From Thiorhodococcus minor (GTDB taxonomy: Bacteria > Pseudomonadota > Gammaproteobacteria > Chromatiales > Chromatiaceae): 44,368 nucleotides of DNA. Location of the stretch: NCBI RefSeq assembly GCF_010820565.1, contig NZ_JAAIJQ010000045.1, positions 1-44,368 on the forward strand, written 5' to 3'. The translations under genes and the position numbers were made by a program. Numbering within the stretch: position 1 is the first letter of the stretch; each line of letters starts with the position of its first letter. Shown piece after piece: positions 1-7,225 of the stretch. The notes under the pieces were generated by a model that saw nothing but the letters and a program-made list of their open reading frames with translations, did no database searches and had not been told where the DNA came from.

Positions 1-1
1 G

Positions 2-235
2 GGCATCCGATCCGGGAATTGGGCGCCGGGCGCCTGGCGCGCGACCATCGCCCGTCATGCACAGGTGTTCGAGGAGACGGACGACCCCTATCTGCGCGAG
101 CGCGCCGCGGACGTGCGCAAGATCGGTCAGCACGTCCTCCTGCACCTGGAGTCGCGTGTGCGGGCCGCCCGCAGCGCGGCAGAGCGCTGCATCCTGGTGG
201 GCGAGCCCCACGGCTTGGCGGCGATGTCCGCCTGA
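2..235 (+). pseudogene. PtsP/enzyme I-like PEP phosphotransferase fragment
   Basis: The frame ending at the TGA at 233 reads GAWRATIARHAQVFEETDD, then DPYLRERAADVRKIGQHVLL, then RCILVGE. This is the helical segment and linker found in PtsP and enzyme I proteins just before the phosphohistidine domain. The frame is open to the left window edge, so the N-terminal part may lie outside. To the right it stops before the GGxxSHxAI phosphorylation motif and the PEP-binding barrel, and neither appears downstream. I read it as the truncated end of a broken gene. It is a different protein from the intact fruB enzyme I in this window. Function is presumably lost. Confidence 0.55.
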
Positions 236-756
236 TTGATCGCGAACGCGCGCATGAAGCGCTGCAGGGGGCATCGACCTCTTGGTGGGGCAGATTGACG
301 CCCTGCTCAGCGGGCACGACGAGGTATTCCTCGCGGAGAAGGATCAATTGCTCGCAGTGTGGCGGACGTCACCTCCTTCATCACCGTCGATGGCTCGGGC
401 GGGCGCTGCCAGGGGCGTAACGGCTAGGTCACACAGATTGGTAACGACTTCTTCGCTCGTTCGCCGGCACCGAGAGCAAGCGCCGGATCAATTTCCTCGA
501 ACGCCTGCTGTTCTGACTCGGCACGGATGCCGGCACGGAAAATCGCGTATCTTAGTTTGAACGGGCTCCGCCACCTTGCGTTGCTGCTCGCCCTCGTCCG
601 TGTTAAGAAACGCGGCCATGAAAATGGGCTCTAGATCAACGCCCCCGACGCTGCGGCCAGTATGGGCATCGTCCCGTTCGCGATGCCCGATCTCGCGAGG
701 ACTGAGTGGGACGCGCAACGCTGGCGGCAAGACTTTCTCGGTGAGGGGGCGCGAGT
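236..756. other. Decayed, gene-poor stretch left of the antiporter operon
   Basis: No intact gene is supported here. Short pieces look protein-derived but change frame or stop. At 365-427 the plus frame reads DVTSFITVDGSGG, which resembles the FITVDGxEGGTGAAP segment of FMN-binding glutamate synthase domains. Around 450-510 a frame reads FAGTESKRRINFLERLL and then stops. At 635-760 a frame behind an in-frame TAG (632) ends WDAQRWRQDFLGEGARV at the TGA overlapping the mrpE start, so it may be the tail of a lost upstream cistron. All three identities are weak. Confidence 0.4.
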
Positions 757-1239
757 GTGAGATCTGAGACTTGGCGCGCGCTCGTCTTGCGTGGCGTCGC
801 TTTCATGCTGCTCTGGTGGGTGCTGGTCGAAGGACGTCACGACGGCTGGGCGCTGGGCGCGCTCGCCGTCGTCGCCGCGACCTGGACCAGCCTGACGCTG
901 GCGCCCCCGGGGCGAAGGCGCATCCGTCCGGCCGGGCTCCTCGCCTTTCTCGGCTTCTTTCTCTGGAGCTCGATCCGCGGCGGCATGCAGGTCGCGGCCA
1001 TGGCAATGCGCGGCCGCCGCGCCTTGCGCCCGGGACTGATCGAGCTTGCCGTGCGTCTGCCGCCGGGGTGGCCGCGCATCCTGCTGGTGAACACCTTGAC
1101 TTTGATGCCTGGGACGCTCGGCGTCGAGCTGTCCCGCAAGACCTTGCGCCTGCATGTGCTCGATGAGCGGCTGCCGGTCGTCGCCGAGGCGCGGGCGTTG
1201 GAAGCGGCCATCGCCCGCATGCTCAGGAGGACTGGATGA
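757..1239 (+). CDS. mrpE: Mrp antiporter subunit E
   Basis: This is the MrpE/MnhE subunit (160 aa) of a multisubunit cation/proton antiporter in the cytoplasmic membrane. It has N-terminal hydrophobic segments (about residues 10-75) and the family's conserved middle, including PRILLVNTLTLMPGTLGVEL (about 108-127), then a short cytoplasmic tail. The start is a GTG, chosen because a GAGGGGG ribosome-binding site lies about 7 bases upstream and the length fits the family. It overlaps mrpF by 4 bases and opens a run of eight translationally coupled genes. MrpE supports assembly in studied systems; it is not thought to be an ion pump itself. Confidence 0.92.
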   Translation: MRSETWRALVLRGVAFMLLWWVLVEGRHDGWALGALAVVAATWTSLTLAPPGRRRIRPAGLLAFLGFFLWSSIRGGMQVAAMAMRGRRALRPGLIELAVRLPPGWPRILLVNTLTLMPGTLGVELSRKTLRLHVLDERLPVVAEARALEAAIARMLRRTG

Positions 1240-1508
1240 CCACGCTCGCACTCGCCATTGCCCTGTTTCTGCTTGCGAATCTCGTCGTTGCGCTGGTCGC
1301 CGCCGCGCGCGGACCGACCTCGGCCGATCGCATGCTGATGGCCTTGCTGTTCGGGACTACGGGCACGGGTATCCTGGCACTGCTGGCTGCGGCCGGCGCT
1401 GGGGCGGCGGCGGTGGACGTTGCGCTGGTCCTGGCCCTGTTGGCCGCCATCGGCGGTATCGCCTTCGCGAAGCGCGCCTGGCGTGCGCGGCACCATGTCA
1501 GCGATTGA
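1236..1508 (+). CDS. mrpF: Mrp antiporter subunit F
   Basis: Small membrane protein (90 aa) of the MrpF/MnhF/PhaF family, with three hydrophobic helices. The family signature around ARGPTSADRMLMALLFGT (about residues 24-41) is present, giving the usual RGPTxxDRxxA pattern after the first helix. The ATG overlaps the mrpE stop by 4 bases, and the end overlaps mrpG by 14 bases. In Mrp complexes it packs with E, G and the MrpA C-terminal region. Length and position are typical. No separate promoter is visible, so it should depend on the operon promoter upstream of mrpE. Confidence 0.93.
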   Translation: MTTLALAIALFLLANLVVALVAAARGPTSADRMLMALLFGTTGTGILALLAAAGAGAAAVDVALVLALLAAIGGIAFAKRAWRARHHVSD

Positions 1509-1806
1509 CTGGCTCAGTGCCCTGCTGCTCGTCGTCGGTGCCGCCTTCTTCTTCGCCGGCACCCTGGGTCTGCTGCGCTTTCCCGATGTCTACAGCCGTT
1601 TGCACGCCCTCGCCAAGGCGGACAATCTGGGGCTTGGCTGCGTGCTGCTCGGGCTCGCGCTGCGAGCGGACAGTCTCGCCGTGGCCATGAAGCTGCTATT
1701 GATTTGGCCGCTGGTGCTGACGGCCAGTGCCGGGGTTGGATTCGCCATCGCGCGGCGCGCCCAGACGCTCGGTATCCGTCCCTGGCGCCAAGGGGATGCG
1801 CCATGA
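1495..1806 (+). CDS. mrpG: Mrp antiporter subunit G
   Basis: MrpG/MnhG family subunit, 103 aa from the ATG at 1495. It shows the family motif LGLLRFPDVYSRLHALAKAD (about residues 24-43), followed by two more hydrophobic stretches and a short charged tail. A longer open frame exists upstream, but the MSAIDWL start matches homologue length and produces the overlap with mrpF expected in this compact operon. The stop is embedded in the next gene's start (ATGA at 1803). It is a structural membrane subunit of the antiporter. Confidence 0.93.
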   Translation: MSAIDWLSALLLVVGAAFFFAGTLGLLRFPDVYSRLHALAKADNLGLGCVLLGLALRADSLAVAMKLLLIWPLVLTASAGVGFAIARRAQTLGIRPWRQGDAP

Positions 1807-2066
1807 CTCTTGGTCTCGCCTTCGACCTGCTGCTGGCCTGTGCTTTGCTTTGGAGCGCCTGGCGCACCCTGAGCACGCCGCGGCTGGATCGCGCCATCAT
1901 CCTCTTCATCGCCTTTGGTCTCTTGATGACCATTGCCTGGATTCGGCTCTCGGCACCCGACATCGCCCTGGCCGAGGCGGCCATCGGCGCCGGCTTGACC
2001 GGGGCCTTGCTCCTGGACGCCTATGGCGCCCTACGCCAGCGCAAGCGACGGCGGAAAGCATCATGA
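1803..2066 (+). CDS. DUF4040/MbhD-like Mrp subunit (detached MrpA segment)
   Basis: An 87-aa membrane protein with three hydrophobic segments and the sequence LAEAAIGAGLTGALLLDAYG (about residues 57-76). This belongs to the DUF4040/MbhD domain that forms part of the C-terminal extension of MrpA in classical Mrp systems and is a separate subunit in membrane-bound hydrogenases. The start ATG overlaps the mrpG stop by 4 bases, and the end overlaps the next gene by 4. Having it as its own gene indicates a split-MrpA architecture like that of Mbh-type complexes. The basic tail RQRKRRRKAS is probably cytoplasmic. Confidence 0.85.
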   Translation: MTLGLAFDLLLACALLWSAWRTLSTPRLDRAIILFIAFGLLMTIAWIRLSAPDIALAEAAIGAGLTGALLLDAYGALRQRKRRRKAS

Positions 2067-2722
2067 AGGCACTCGCGAAGACCTTCGTCGTCGTTTGGCT
2101 TGCCCTGGTCTTTGTCGCCGCGGCGATCGGCGCCATGCTCGAGCTGGGTCCGGCCGCTCTGGACCTGCGCGCTCCGGTGACGGACCATCTGACCGACACT
2201 GGCGTGAGCCACCCGGTGACCGCCGTCCTGCTCAACTACCGCGGCTATGACACCCTGCTCGAGATCGCCGTGCTGCTGCTGGCCCTGCTGGGGATTTTGG
2301 CCGCCGGCGGCGCGGCGGGCTCGGCGGCGCCGAAGGCGGCACATCCGATGCTGCAAGCCTCCGCGCGGTTGGCCGCCCCGCTGATGATTCTGGTGGCGGT
2401 CTATCTCCTCTGGGCCGGCGCCTTTCTGCCCGGTGGCGCCTTCCAGGCCGGCGCGGTGCTCGCGGCCGCGGCGGTCCTGCTGCACCTCGTCGGCCTGACG
2501 CGGGGCTGGGACTCGCCACGGCTGCGCCTGCGGCTCGGGCTGGCGGGCGGTTTCGCCCTTTTCCTCGCCGTCGCCGCGGCGCTGCTGACGCAGGGCGCGC
2601 TGCTAGGCTTCCCGCCGGCCTGGGCGGGCGAGCTGATCATGCTGATCGAGGCCGGCCTGACGGTCTCGCTCGGGCTGATCCTCGCCGGTTTCTTCCTGTT
2701 CCTCTCGCGGGACCTGAGATAA
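2063..2722 (+). CDS. mrpB: MbhE-MrpB fusion subunit of the antiporter
   Basis: A 219-aa membrane protein. Residues about 1-80 resemble the MbhE-like segment otherwise found at the end of MrpA: one helix, then a loop ending YRGYDTLLEIAVLLLALLGI. Residues about 95-219 are the MnhB/MrpB domain, with the motif YLLWAGAFLPGGAFQAGAVL (about 123-142). The start overlaps the upstream DUF4040 gene by 4 bases, and mrpC follows 5 bases after the stop. The fusion fits a complex in which MrpA's C-terminal parts are redistributed to other genes. It is likely a structural part of the ion path between the D-type subunits and the small subunits. Confidence 0.88.
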   Translation: MKALAKTFVVVWLALVFVAAAIGAMLELGPAALDLRAPVTDHLTDTGVSHPVTAVLLNYRGYDTLLEIAVLLLALLGILAAGGAAGSAAPKAAHPMLQASARLAAPLMILVAVYLLWAGAFLPGGAFQAGAVLAAAAVLLHLVGLTRGWDSPRLRLRLGLAGGFALFLAVAAALLTQGALLGFPPAWAGELIMLIEAGLTVSLGLILAGFFLFLSRDLR

Positions 2723-2727
2723 GCACC

Positions 2728-3030
2728 ATGACGAGCGGCCTCCTGTTCGCGCTGGTGGGCGTCGCCCTGTTCGCACTCGGCGTGGCGGGCGTGGTGCTGA
2801 TCGCGCAGCTGCCGCGCCGCATCCTCGCCTTCAATCTGATGGGCAGCGGTGCCTTTCTGGTGCTGGTGGGCCTCGCGCAGCGCGGCGACCTGCCGGACCC
2901 GGTGCCCCACGCGATGGTGCTGACTGGCATCGTCGTCGCCGTTGCCGCAACGGCCCTGGCGCTGGCCCTCGTGCGCAGGCTGCACGCCCTCACGGGCCGT
3001 CTGCAGCTCCCGGAGGACGACGGTGACTGA
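2728..3030 (+). CDS. mrpC: Mrp antiporter subunit C (NuoK-like)
   Basis: A 100-aa protein with three transmembrane helices, homologous to NuoK of complex I. The typical second-helix segment RRILAFNLMGSGAFLVLVGL (about residues 31-50) and the PDPVPHAMVLTGIVVAVAAT segment (about 56-75) match MrpC/MnhC. The PxPxxxAxxLTxIVI pattern is diagnostic of the family. It overlaps the following mrpD by 8 bases. It contributes to the ion-translocation path of the membrane complex. Confidence 0.94.
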   Translation: MTSGLLFALVGVALFALGVAGVVLIAQLPRRILAFNLMGSGAFLVLVGLAQRGDLPDPVPHAMVLTGIVVAVAATALALALVRRLHALTGRLQLPEDDGD

Positions 3031-4546
3031 CGCCCTGGACTGGCTCGCCCCCCTCGTTTCCCTCGATCGCCTTGCCTGGCTCGACCCCTTGGCCTGGCTC
3101 GTCGTGCTGCCGTTGGGTTGGGCGACGCTGGCCTTCGTGCTCGGATCGGGGCGCGGGGCCTGGGCGGCGCTGGCTGGGGTGAGCCTGCAGCTTTGGCTGG
3201 CGGTCGAGCTCGCAGGGACCATCCTCGCAGACGGTGCCACGCCCCCCGTGGGCGCAAGCGAGATGGCAGCCCACCATGCGGTCGGCGGGTGGGGGGCTCC
3301 GCTGGGCATCGACCTGGCGGCCGACGGCCTCTCGGCCGCGATGCTGATCCTGACGCAAATGGTCGCGCTGCCGCTGGCGGTCTACGCACGCGCCTATTTC
3401 AAGGCCGGCGACCCGGCCGGCGCCTGGTTCTGGCCGCTGATGGGCTTCCTGATCGCCGGTCTCAACGCCTTGTTCGTCTCTGCCGATCTGTTCAATCTGT
3501 ACGTGACCTTGGAGCTGGTCGGGCTGGCTTCCGTCGGCATCGTGGCCGCGGGCGGCGGCGCCCAGCAGCTGGCCGCAGCCTTGCGCTACCTCTTCGTCAG
3601 CCTGGTCGGCTCCGGCGCCTATCTGCTTGGCGTTGCCTTGATCTACGGTGCCTACGGCACGGTCTCCATCGCCACGCTGACGCCGCTGATCGCCGCCGAG
3701 GCGCCGCGCCTGGTATGGCTCGCCGCCGGCTTGATGTTGGTCGGCCTGCTGCTCAAGACCGCGCTTTTCCCTTTCCATTTCTGGCTGCCCCCGGCCCACG
3801 GCAGCGCCCCGGCCCCGGTCTCCGCACTGCTGTCCGCGCTGGTGGTGAAGGCCTCCTTCTACCTCATCCTGCGGCTATGGATCGGCCCCCTGGAGCCCCT
3901 GCTGCCCGCTGCCGCCGCCTGGCTCGCAGCGCTGCTCGGCGCGCTGGCGATCTTCTGGGGATCCTATCGGGCGATTCGGGCGGTTAAGCTCAAGCGCCTG
4001 ATCGCCTATTCCACAGTGGCTCAGCTGGGGTATCTCTTCCTGATCTTTCCGCTGCTTGCGCAGCCGGCGGCGCTGCAGGCCGGCGTGATGCAGGTCTTCG
4101 CCCACGGTCTGGCCAAGGCCGGCATGTTCGCCGCCGCCGGGGTGATGATCAGGGCGACCGGTCAGGACACCGTGGCCGGTCTGGCGGGAGCTGTCGATCG
4201 CCTGCCGGTCACCCTGTTCGCCTTCGGCCTGGCAGGCATGACCCTGATGGGCCTGCCGCCGTCCTCGGGGTTCTTGGCCAAGTGGCAGATCATCGAGGCG
4301 GCACTGGCGCAGGGCTACTGGATCATCGCGGTGGTGGCGCTGGCCGGCGGTCTGCTGGCGGCCCTCTATGTCTTTCGCGTGCTGCGCCAGGCATTCCTGG
4401 TCTCCGGCGCCGATGTCGCCGAGCGCGGACCAGTCCCCGCCGTGCCGCGGACGCTGGAGTGGAGCGCCTTCGTGCTCGCCGCCGCCAGCGTCCTCTTGGG
4501 GTTGCGCGGCGTGGAGCTGATGCGGCTGCTGGGAGCGGGGGCATGA
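3023..4546 (+). CDS. mrpD: Mrp antiporter subunit D (proton-conducting, NuoN/M-like)
   Basis: A 507-aa polytopic protein of the NADH-quinone oxidoreductase M/N superfamily. The antiporter core residues are visible: a glutamate in NLYVTLELVGLASVG, a lysine in LLLKTALFPFHFWLPPAHG, and a lysine in SALVVKASFYLILRL. The HGSAPAPVSALLSALVVKAS stretch is the family hallmark. The start is the GTG at 3023, overlapping mrpC's stop; an upstream ATG would overlap much further and give a non-homologous leader. It overlaps the next D-type subunit by 4 bases. It should carry out proton-coupled cation movement across the cytoplasmic membrane. Confidence 0.92.
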   Translation: MTDALDWLAPLVSLDRLAWLDPLAWLVVLPLGWATLAFVLGSGRGAWAALAGVSLQLWLAVELAGTILADGATPPVGASEMAAHHAVGGWGAPLGIDLAADGLSAAMLILTQMVALPLAVYARAYFKAGDPAGAWFWPLMGFLIAGLNALFVSADLFNLYVTLELVGLASVGIVAAGGGAQQLAAALRYLFVSLVGSGAYLLGVALIYGAYGTVSIATLTPLIAAEAPRLVWLAAGLMLVGLLLKTALFPFHFWLPPAHGSAPAPVSALLSALVVKASFYLILRLWIGPLEPLLPAAAAWLAALLGALAIFWGSYRAIRAVKLKRLIAYSTVAQLGYLFLIFPLLAQPAALQAGVMQVFAHGLAKAGMFAAAGVMIRATGQDTVAGLAGAVDRLPVTLFAFGLAGMTLMGLPPSSGFLAKWQIIEAALAQGYWIIAVVALAGGLLAALYVFRVLRQAFLVSGADVAERGPVPAVPRTLEWSAFVLAAASVLLGLRGVELMRLLGAGA

Positions 4547-6057
4547 GCGCCAGCGAATGGCTGCCCCTGGCCGTGCTGGCCTCCTCGCTGGTGCCTGGCC
4601 TGGTGATCTTCGCCCTGCCCGAAGACCGGGTCGCCACGCGCACGACGCTCAACCTGCTCGGCGCCCTAGCCAAGCTGGTGCTGGTCTTGCTGTTGCTCGC
4701 CGGGGTGCGCGCGGGCGAGACCTATGGTGTGCGCTTCGCCGTCCTACCCGGTCTGGACCTCGCCTTCAAGGCCGATGCCCTGGGACTGCTGTTCATCAGC
4801 CTCTCGGCCGTGCTCTGGCTGCTGACGACGCTCTATGCCATCGGGTACCTCGAGCGTGCGCCGCACCGCAGCCGCTTCTTCGGCTTCTTCAGCCTCTGCG
4901 TCACCGCCACCATGGGCATCGCCATGGCGGCGAACCTCTTCACCTTCTTCGTCTTCTACGAGCTGCTGACGCTGTCGACCTTCCCCCTGGTGGTGCACCG
5001 CGAGACCAGCCAGGCGCTGCGCGCAGGCACCCTCTATCTCGCCTATACCCTGATCGGCGGCACGGTCCTGCTGACAGGTATCGTCTGGCTGCACCACCTG
5101 CTCGGGCATACCGAGTTCGCGCACACCGGCGTCGTCGCGGCACTCGGCTCGGAGTACGCCGCGCAGCTGCAGATCATCTTCGTGCTGCTGATCGTCGGCG
5201 TCGGCGTCAAGGCCGCCATCGTCCCGCTGCACGGCTGGCTGCCGCAGGCGATGGTGGCCCCCGCGCCCGTCTCGGCGCTGCTGCATGCCGTGGCCGTGGT
5301 CAAGGCCGGCGCCTTCGGCATCGTGCGCATCGTCTACGAGGTCTATGGGATCGAATTCGCCCAGTCGCTGAGCCTGCTGTGGCCGCTGGCCCTGGTCGCC
5401 GCCGTCACCATTCTCTGGGGCAGCCTGCGCGCCCTGTTCCAAGACGATCTGAAGCGGCGGCTGGCGTTCTCCACCGTCAGCCAAGTGTCCTACATCGCCC
5501 TCGGCGTGGCCCTGTTCGGCCCCATCGGCACGGTCGGCGGCCTGGTGCACCTGGTGCACCAGGGCATCATGAAGATCACCCTCTTCTTCTGTGCCGGCAA
5601 CTACGCCGAGACCCTGGGCATCCACAAGGTCAGCGAGATGAACGGCGCGGGACGGCGCATGCCGCTCACCACCGTCGCCTTCTCCATCGGCGCACTCGGC
5701 ATGATGGGCGCGCCCCTGACCGCCGGCGCGGTCAGCAAGGCGTGGCTCTCCGACGGTGCCAGCGCCGCAGGCATGGAGTGGGCGGTCTGGGTCTTGTGGA
5801 CGTCGAGTCTGCTGAATGCCGCCTACTTCCTGCCCATCCTGTGGCGGGCCTGGCTCCGGCCCGCATCCACTCCCTGGCCGGACGAGCGGATTCCAAGACG
5901 CGCTTGGCGCGAGACCTCTCGACTGCTGCTGTTGCCGCCCCTGGTCACCGCGGCCGCCACCCTGGCGGCCGGCATCTTCGCGACGGCCGAGCTCAGCCCG
6001 CTGTCCTGGGCGCGCTTGATCGCCGAGCGCGAATATCTGACGAGCCCCGCGCCATGA
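4543..6057 (+). CDS. Second D-type proton-conducting subunit, standing in for the MrpA/NuoL core
   Basis: A 504-aa protein of the same superfamily as its neighbour but clearly divergent. Core residues are again present: glutamate in FVFYELLTLSTFPLV, lysine in GVGVKAAIVPLHGWLPQAM, lysine in LLHAVAVVKAGAFGIVRIV, and the QDDLKRRLAFSTVSQVSYI loop. It is shorter than MrpA (usually 750-800 aa) and lacks the C-terminal extension, which is encoded separately at 1803-2722. It may fill the MrpA N-terminal slot (inference). The start overlaps the previous gene by 4 bases. The stop sits inside an ATGATG that leads only into a 19-codon frame, so a further cistron may have been lost. Confidence 0.88.
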   Translation: MSASEWLPLAVLASSLVPGLVIFALPEDRVATRTTLNLLGALAKLVLVLLLLAGVRAGETYGVRFAVLPGLDLAFKADALGLLFISLSAVLWLLTTLYAIGYLERAPHRSRFFGFFSLCVTATMGIAMAANLFTFFVFYELLTLSTFPLVVHRETSQALRAGTLYLAYTLIGGTVLLTGIVWLHHLLGHTEFAHTGVVAALGSEYAAQLQIIFVLLIVGVGVKAAIVPLHGWLPQAMVAPAPVSALLHAVAVVKAGAFGIVRIVYEVYGIEFAQSLSLLWPLALVAAVTILWGSLRALFQDDLKRRLAFSTVSQVSYIALGVALFGPIGTVGGLVHLVHQGIMKITLFFCAGNYAETLGIHKVSEMNGAGRRMPLTTVAFSIGALGMMGAPLTAGAVSKAWLSDGASAAGMEWAVWVLWTSSLLNAAYFLPILWRAWLRPASTPWPDERIPRRAWRETSRLLLLPPLVTAAATLAAGIFATAELSPLSWARLIAEREYLTSPAP

Positions 6058-6113
6058 TGCGTGCATCGGCGCGACGATCTCAGGTTGGCCCTGGCGTCGG
6101 GGGCGAAGTCTGA
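6054..6113 (+). other. Short coupled frame at the end of the antiporter operon
   Basis: An ATG overlaps the stop of the last antiporter gene in ATGA style, as at other junctions in the operon, but the frame ends after 19 codons (MMRASARR then QVGPGVGGEV). It runs antisense into the tail of the convergent universal stress gene. It may be the stump of a deleted next cistron or chance. Nothing shows that it is translated. Confidence 0.3.
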
Positions 6114-7096
6114 GGACTGGGCTCGATCGAGACAGGCGAGACGAAGCCCGGCGGCTTGATCGCGAGCACGGAGCAATCGAGCTGATAGAGAATCGTCTCC
6201 GCCGTGTTGCCGATGAGGAGGCCGGGAATGCCGCTGCGGCCGACGGTTCCCATGACGACGAGATCGGCCTCGAGCCGCTTGGCCTGGGCCGGAATCTCTT
6301 TGCTCGGCGCGCCCCTGATCAGGTGCTTCCGAGGTTTCAGCAAGGTGAGCGCTTCTGGGCCAAGCGTGTCTTCCAGCGCGTGCAGGAGTGCGTCCAGACC
6401 GGCCTCGTGCTGGCGCCTCACCGCTTCGACGTAGGCGAAGACCTCTTGCGCCTGCACATTGATGGACGCGCTACGCATGACTCCCTCCCCGATCGCCTCC
6501 CACACCGTTACCAGGTGCAGCTCGGCGAGCTCCGTCAGCGCCATCCAGGCCGCGACCTCCAAGATCTGATGGCTCAGCGATCGGTGCGCTCTCGATCCCT
6601 CGGTGGGGTCGTCATCGGCGAGATCGACCGCGGCAAGGATGCGCCGAAAGGCCGTCGGCGCGTCGCACTTGGTGATACAGATCGGACAAGGACACTTGCG
6701 CAGCAGGTGCATGTCGTTACTGCCGAACAGTAGGGCCAGCCAGCTCGGATCCTCGGGGGCCTTGATGACCAGATCGTGCCCCTCGCGCAATACCTCGCGG
6801 ATCACCTCCAGATAGGGCGTGCCTACCAGCACCTTGCATTGGATCTCGGCCCTCTGCCGGTAGGGCTCGGCCAGGGCGTCGAGGGCTTGTGCATGCTCAG
6901 TGCGCAACGCCGTCTGCAGGTCGGCCGAGAGCGGGCCGCCCCGCGGCATGCCGATGCCGGCCGGGACCTGAGGGACCACGTCGACGAGCGTCAGATTGGC
7001 CTGGTTGGTCTCCGCTAGCGCGACCGCTCGCCGCAGGACGGACGTGCATCGTTTTCCCGTCTCGACGACGTAGAGCATGCTCTTGAACCGTTTCAT
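6080..7096 (-). CDS. Tandem universal stress protein (UspE-like)
   Basis: A 338-aa cytoplasmic protein with two universal stress (UspA) domains, about residues 1-150 and 160-320. The second domain keeps the ATP-binding signature VVMGTVGRSGIPGLLIGNTA (G-x2-G-x9-G then N-T-A). The first domain has the MLYVVETG strand but a weaker loop, GSNDMHLLRKCPCPI, as is usual in two-domain Usp proteins. A GGAGGG ribosome-binding site precedes the ATG. Together with the adjacent antiporter and ATPase it suggests a stress or ion-homeostasis module, since Usp proteins often accompany cation transporters. The exact ligand response is unknown. The proline-rich tail overlaps the 19-codon frame above. Confidence 0.9.
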   Translation of the reverse strand: MKRFKSMLYVVETGKRCTSVLRRAVALAETNQANLTLVDVVPQVPAGIGMPRGGPLSADLQTALRTEHAQALDALAEPYRQRAEIQCKVLVGTPYLEVIREVLREGHDLVIKAPEDPSWLALLFGSNDMHLLRKCPCPICITKCDAPTAFRRILAAVDLADDDPTEGSRAHRSLSHQILEVAAWMALTELAELHLVTVWEAIGEGVMRSASINVQAQEVFAYVEAVRRQHEAGLDALLHALEDTLGPEALTLLKPRKHLIRGAPSKEIPAQAKRLEADLVVMGTVGRSGIPGLLIGNTAETILYQLDCSVLAIKPPGFVSPVSIEPSPQTSPPTPGPT

Positions 7097-7225
7097 CCTG
7101 ATTCCCTCCGTTGAGGCGTGGAGCGACTCAACCCGTAACGCGCCCCTCGGGGGCTAGCCTTATGCGGACCGAGGAGGCATGGGACGTGACCGCAAGCGCT
7201 GCCGTCAGCTGGAGACATCTGCCTC

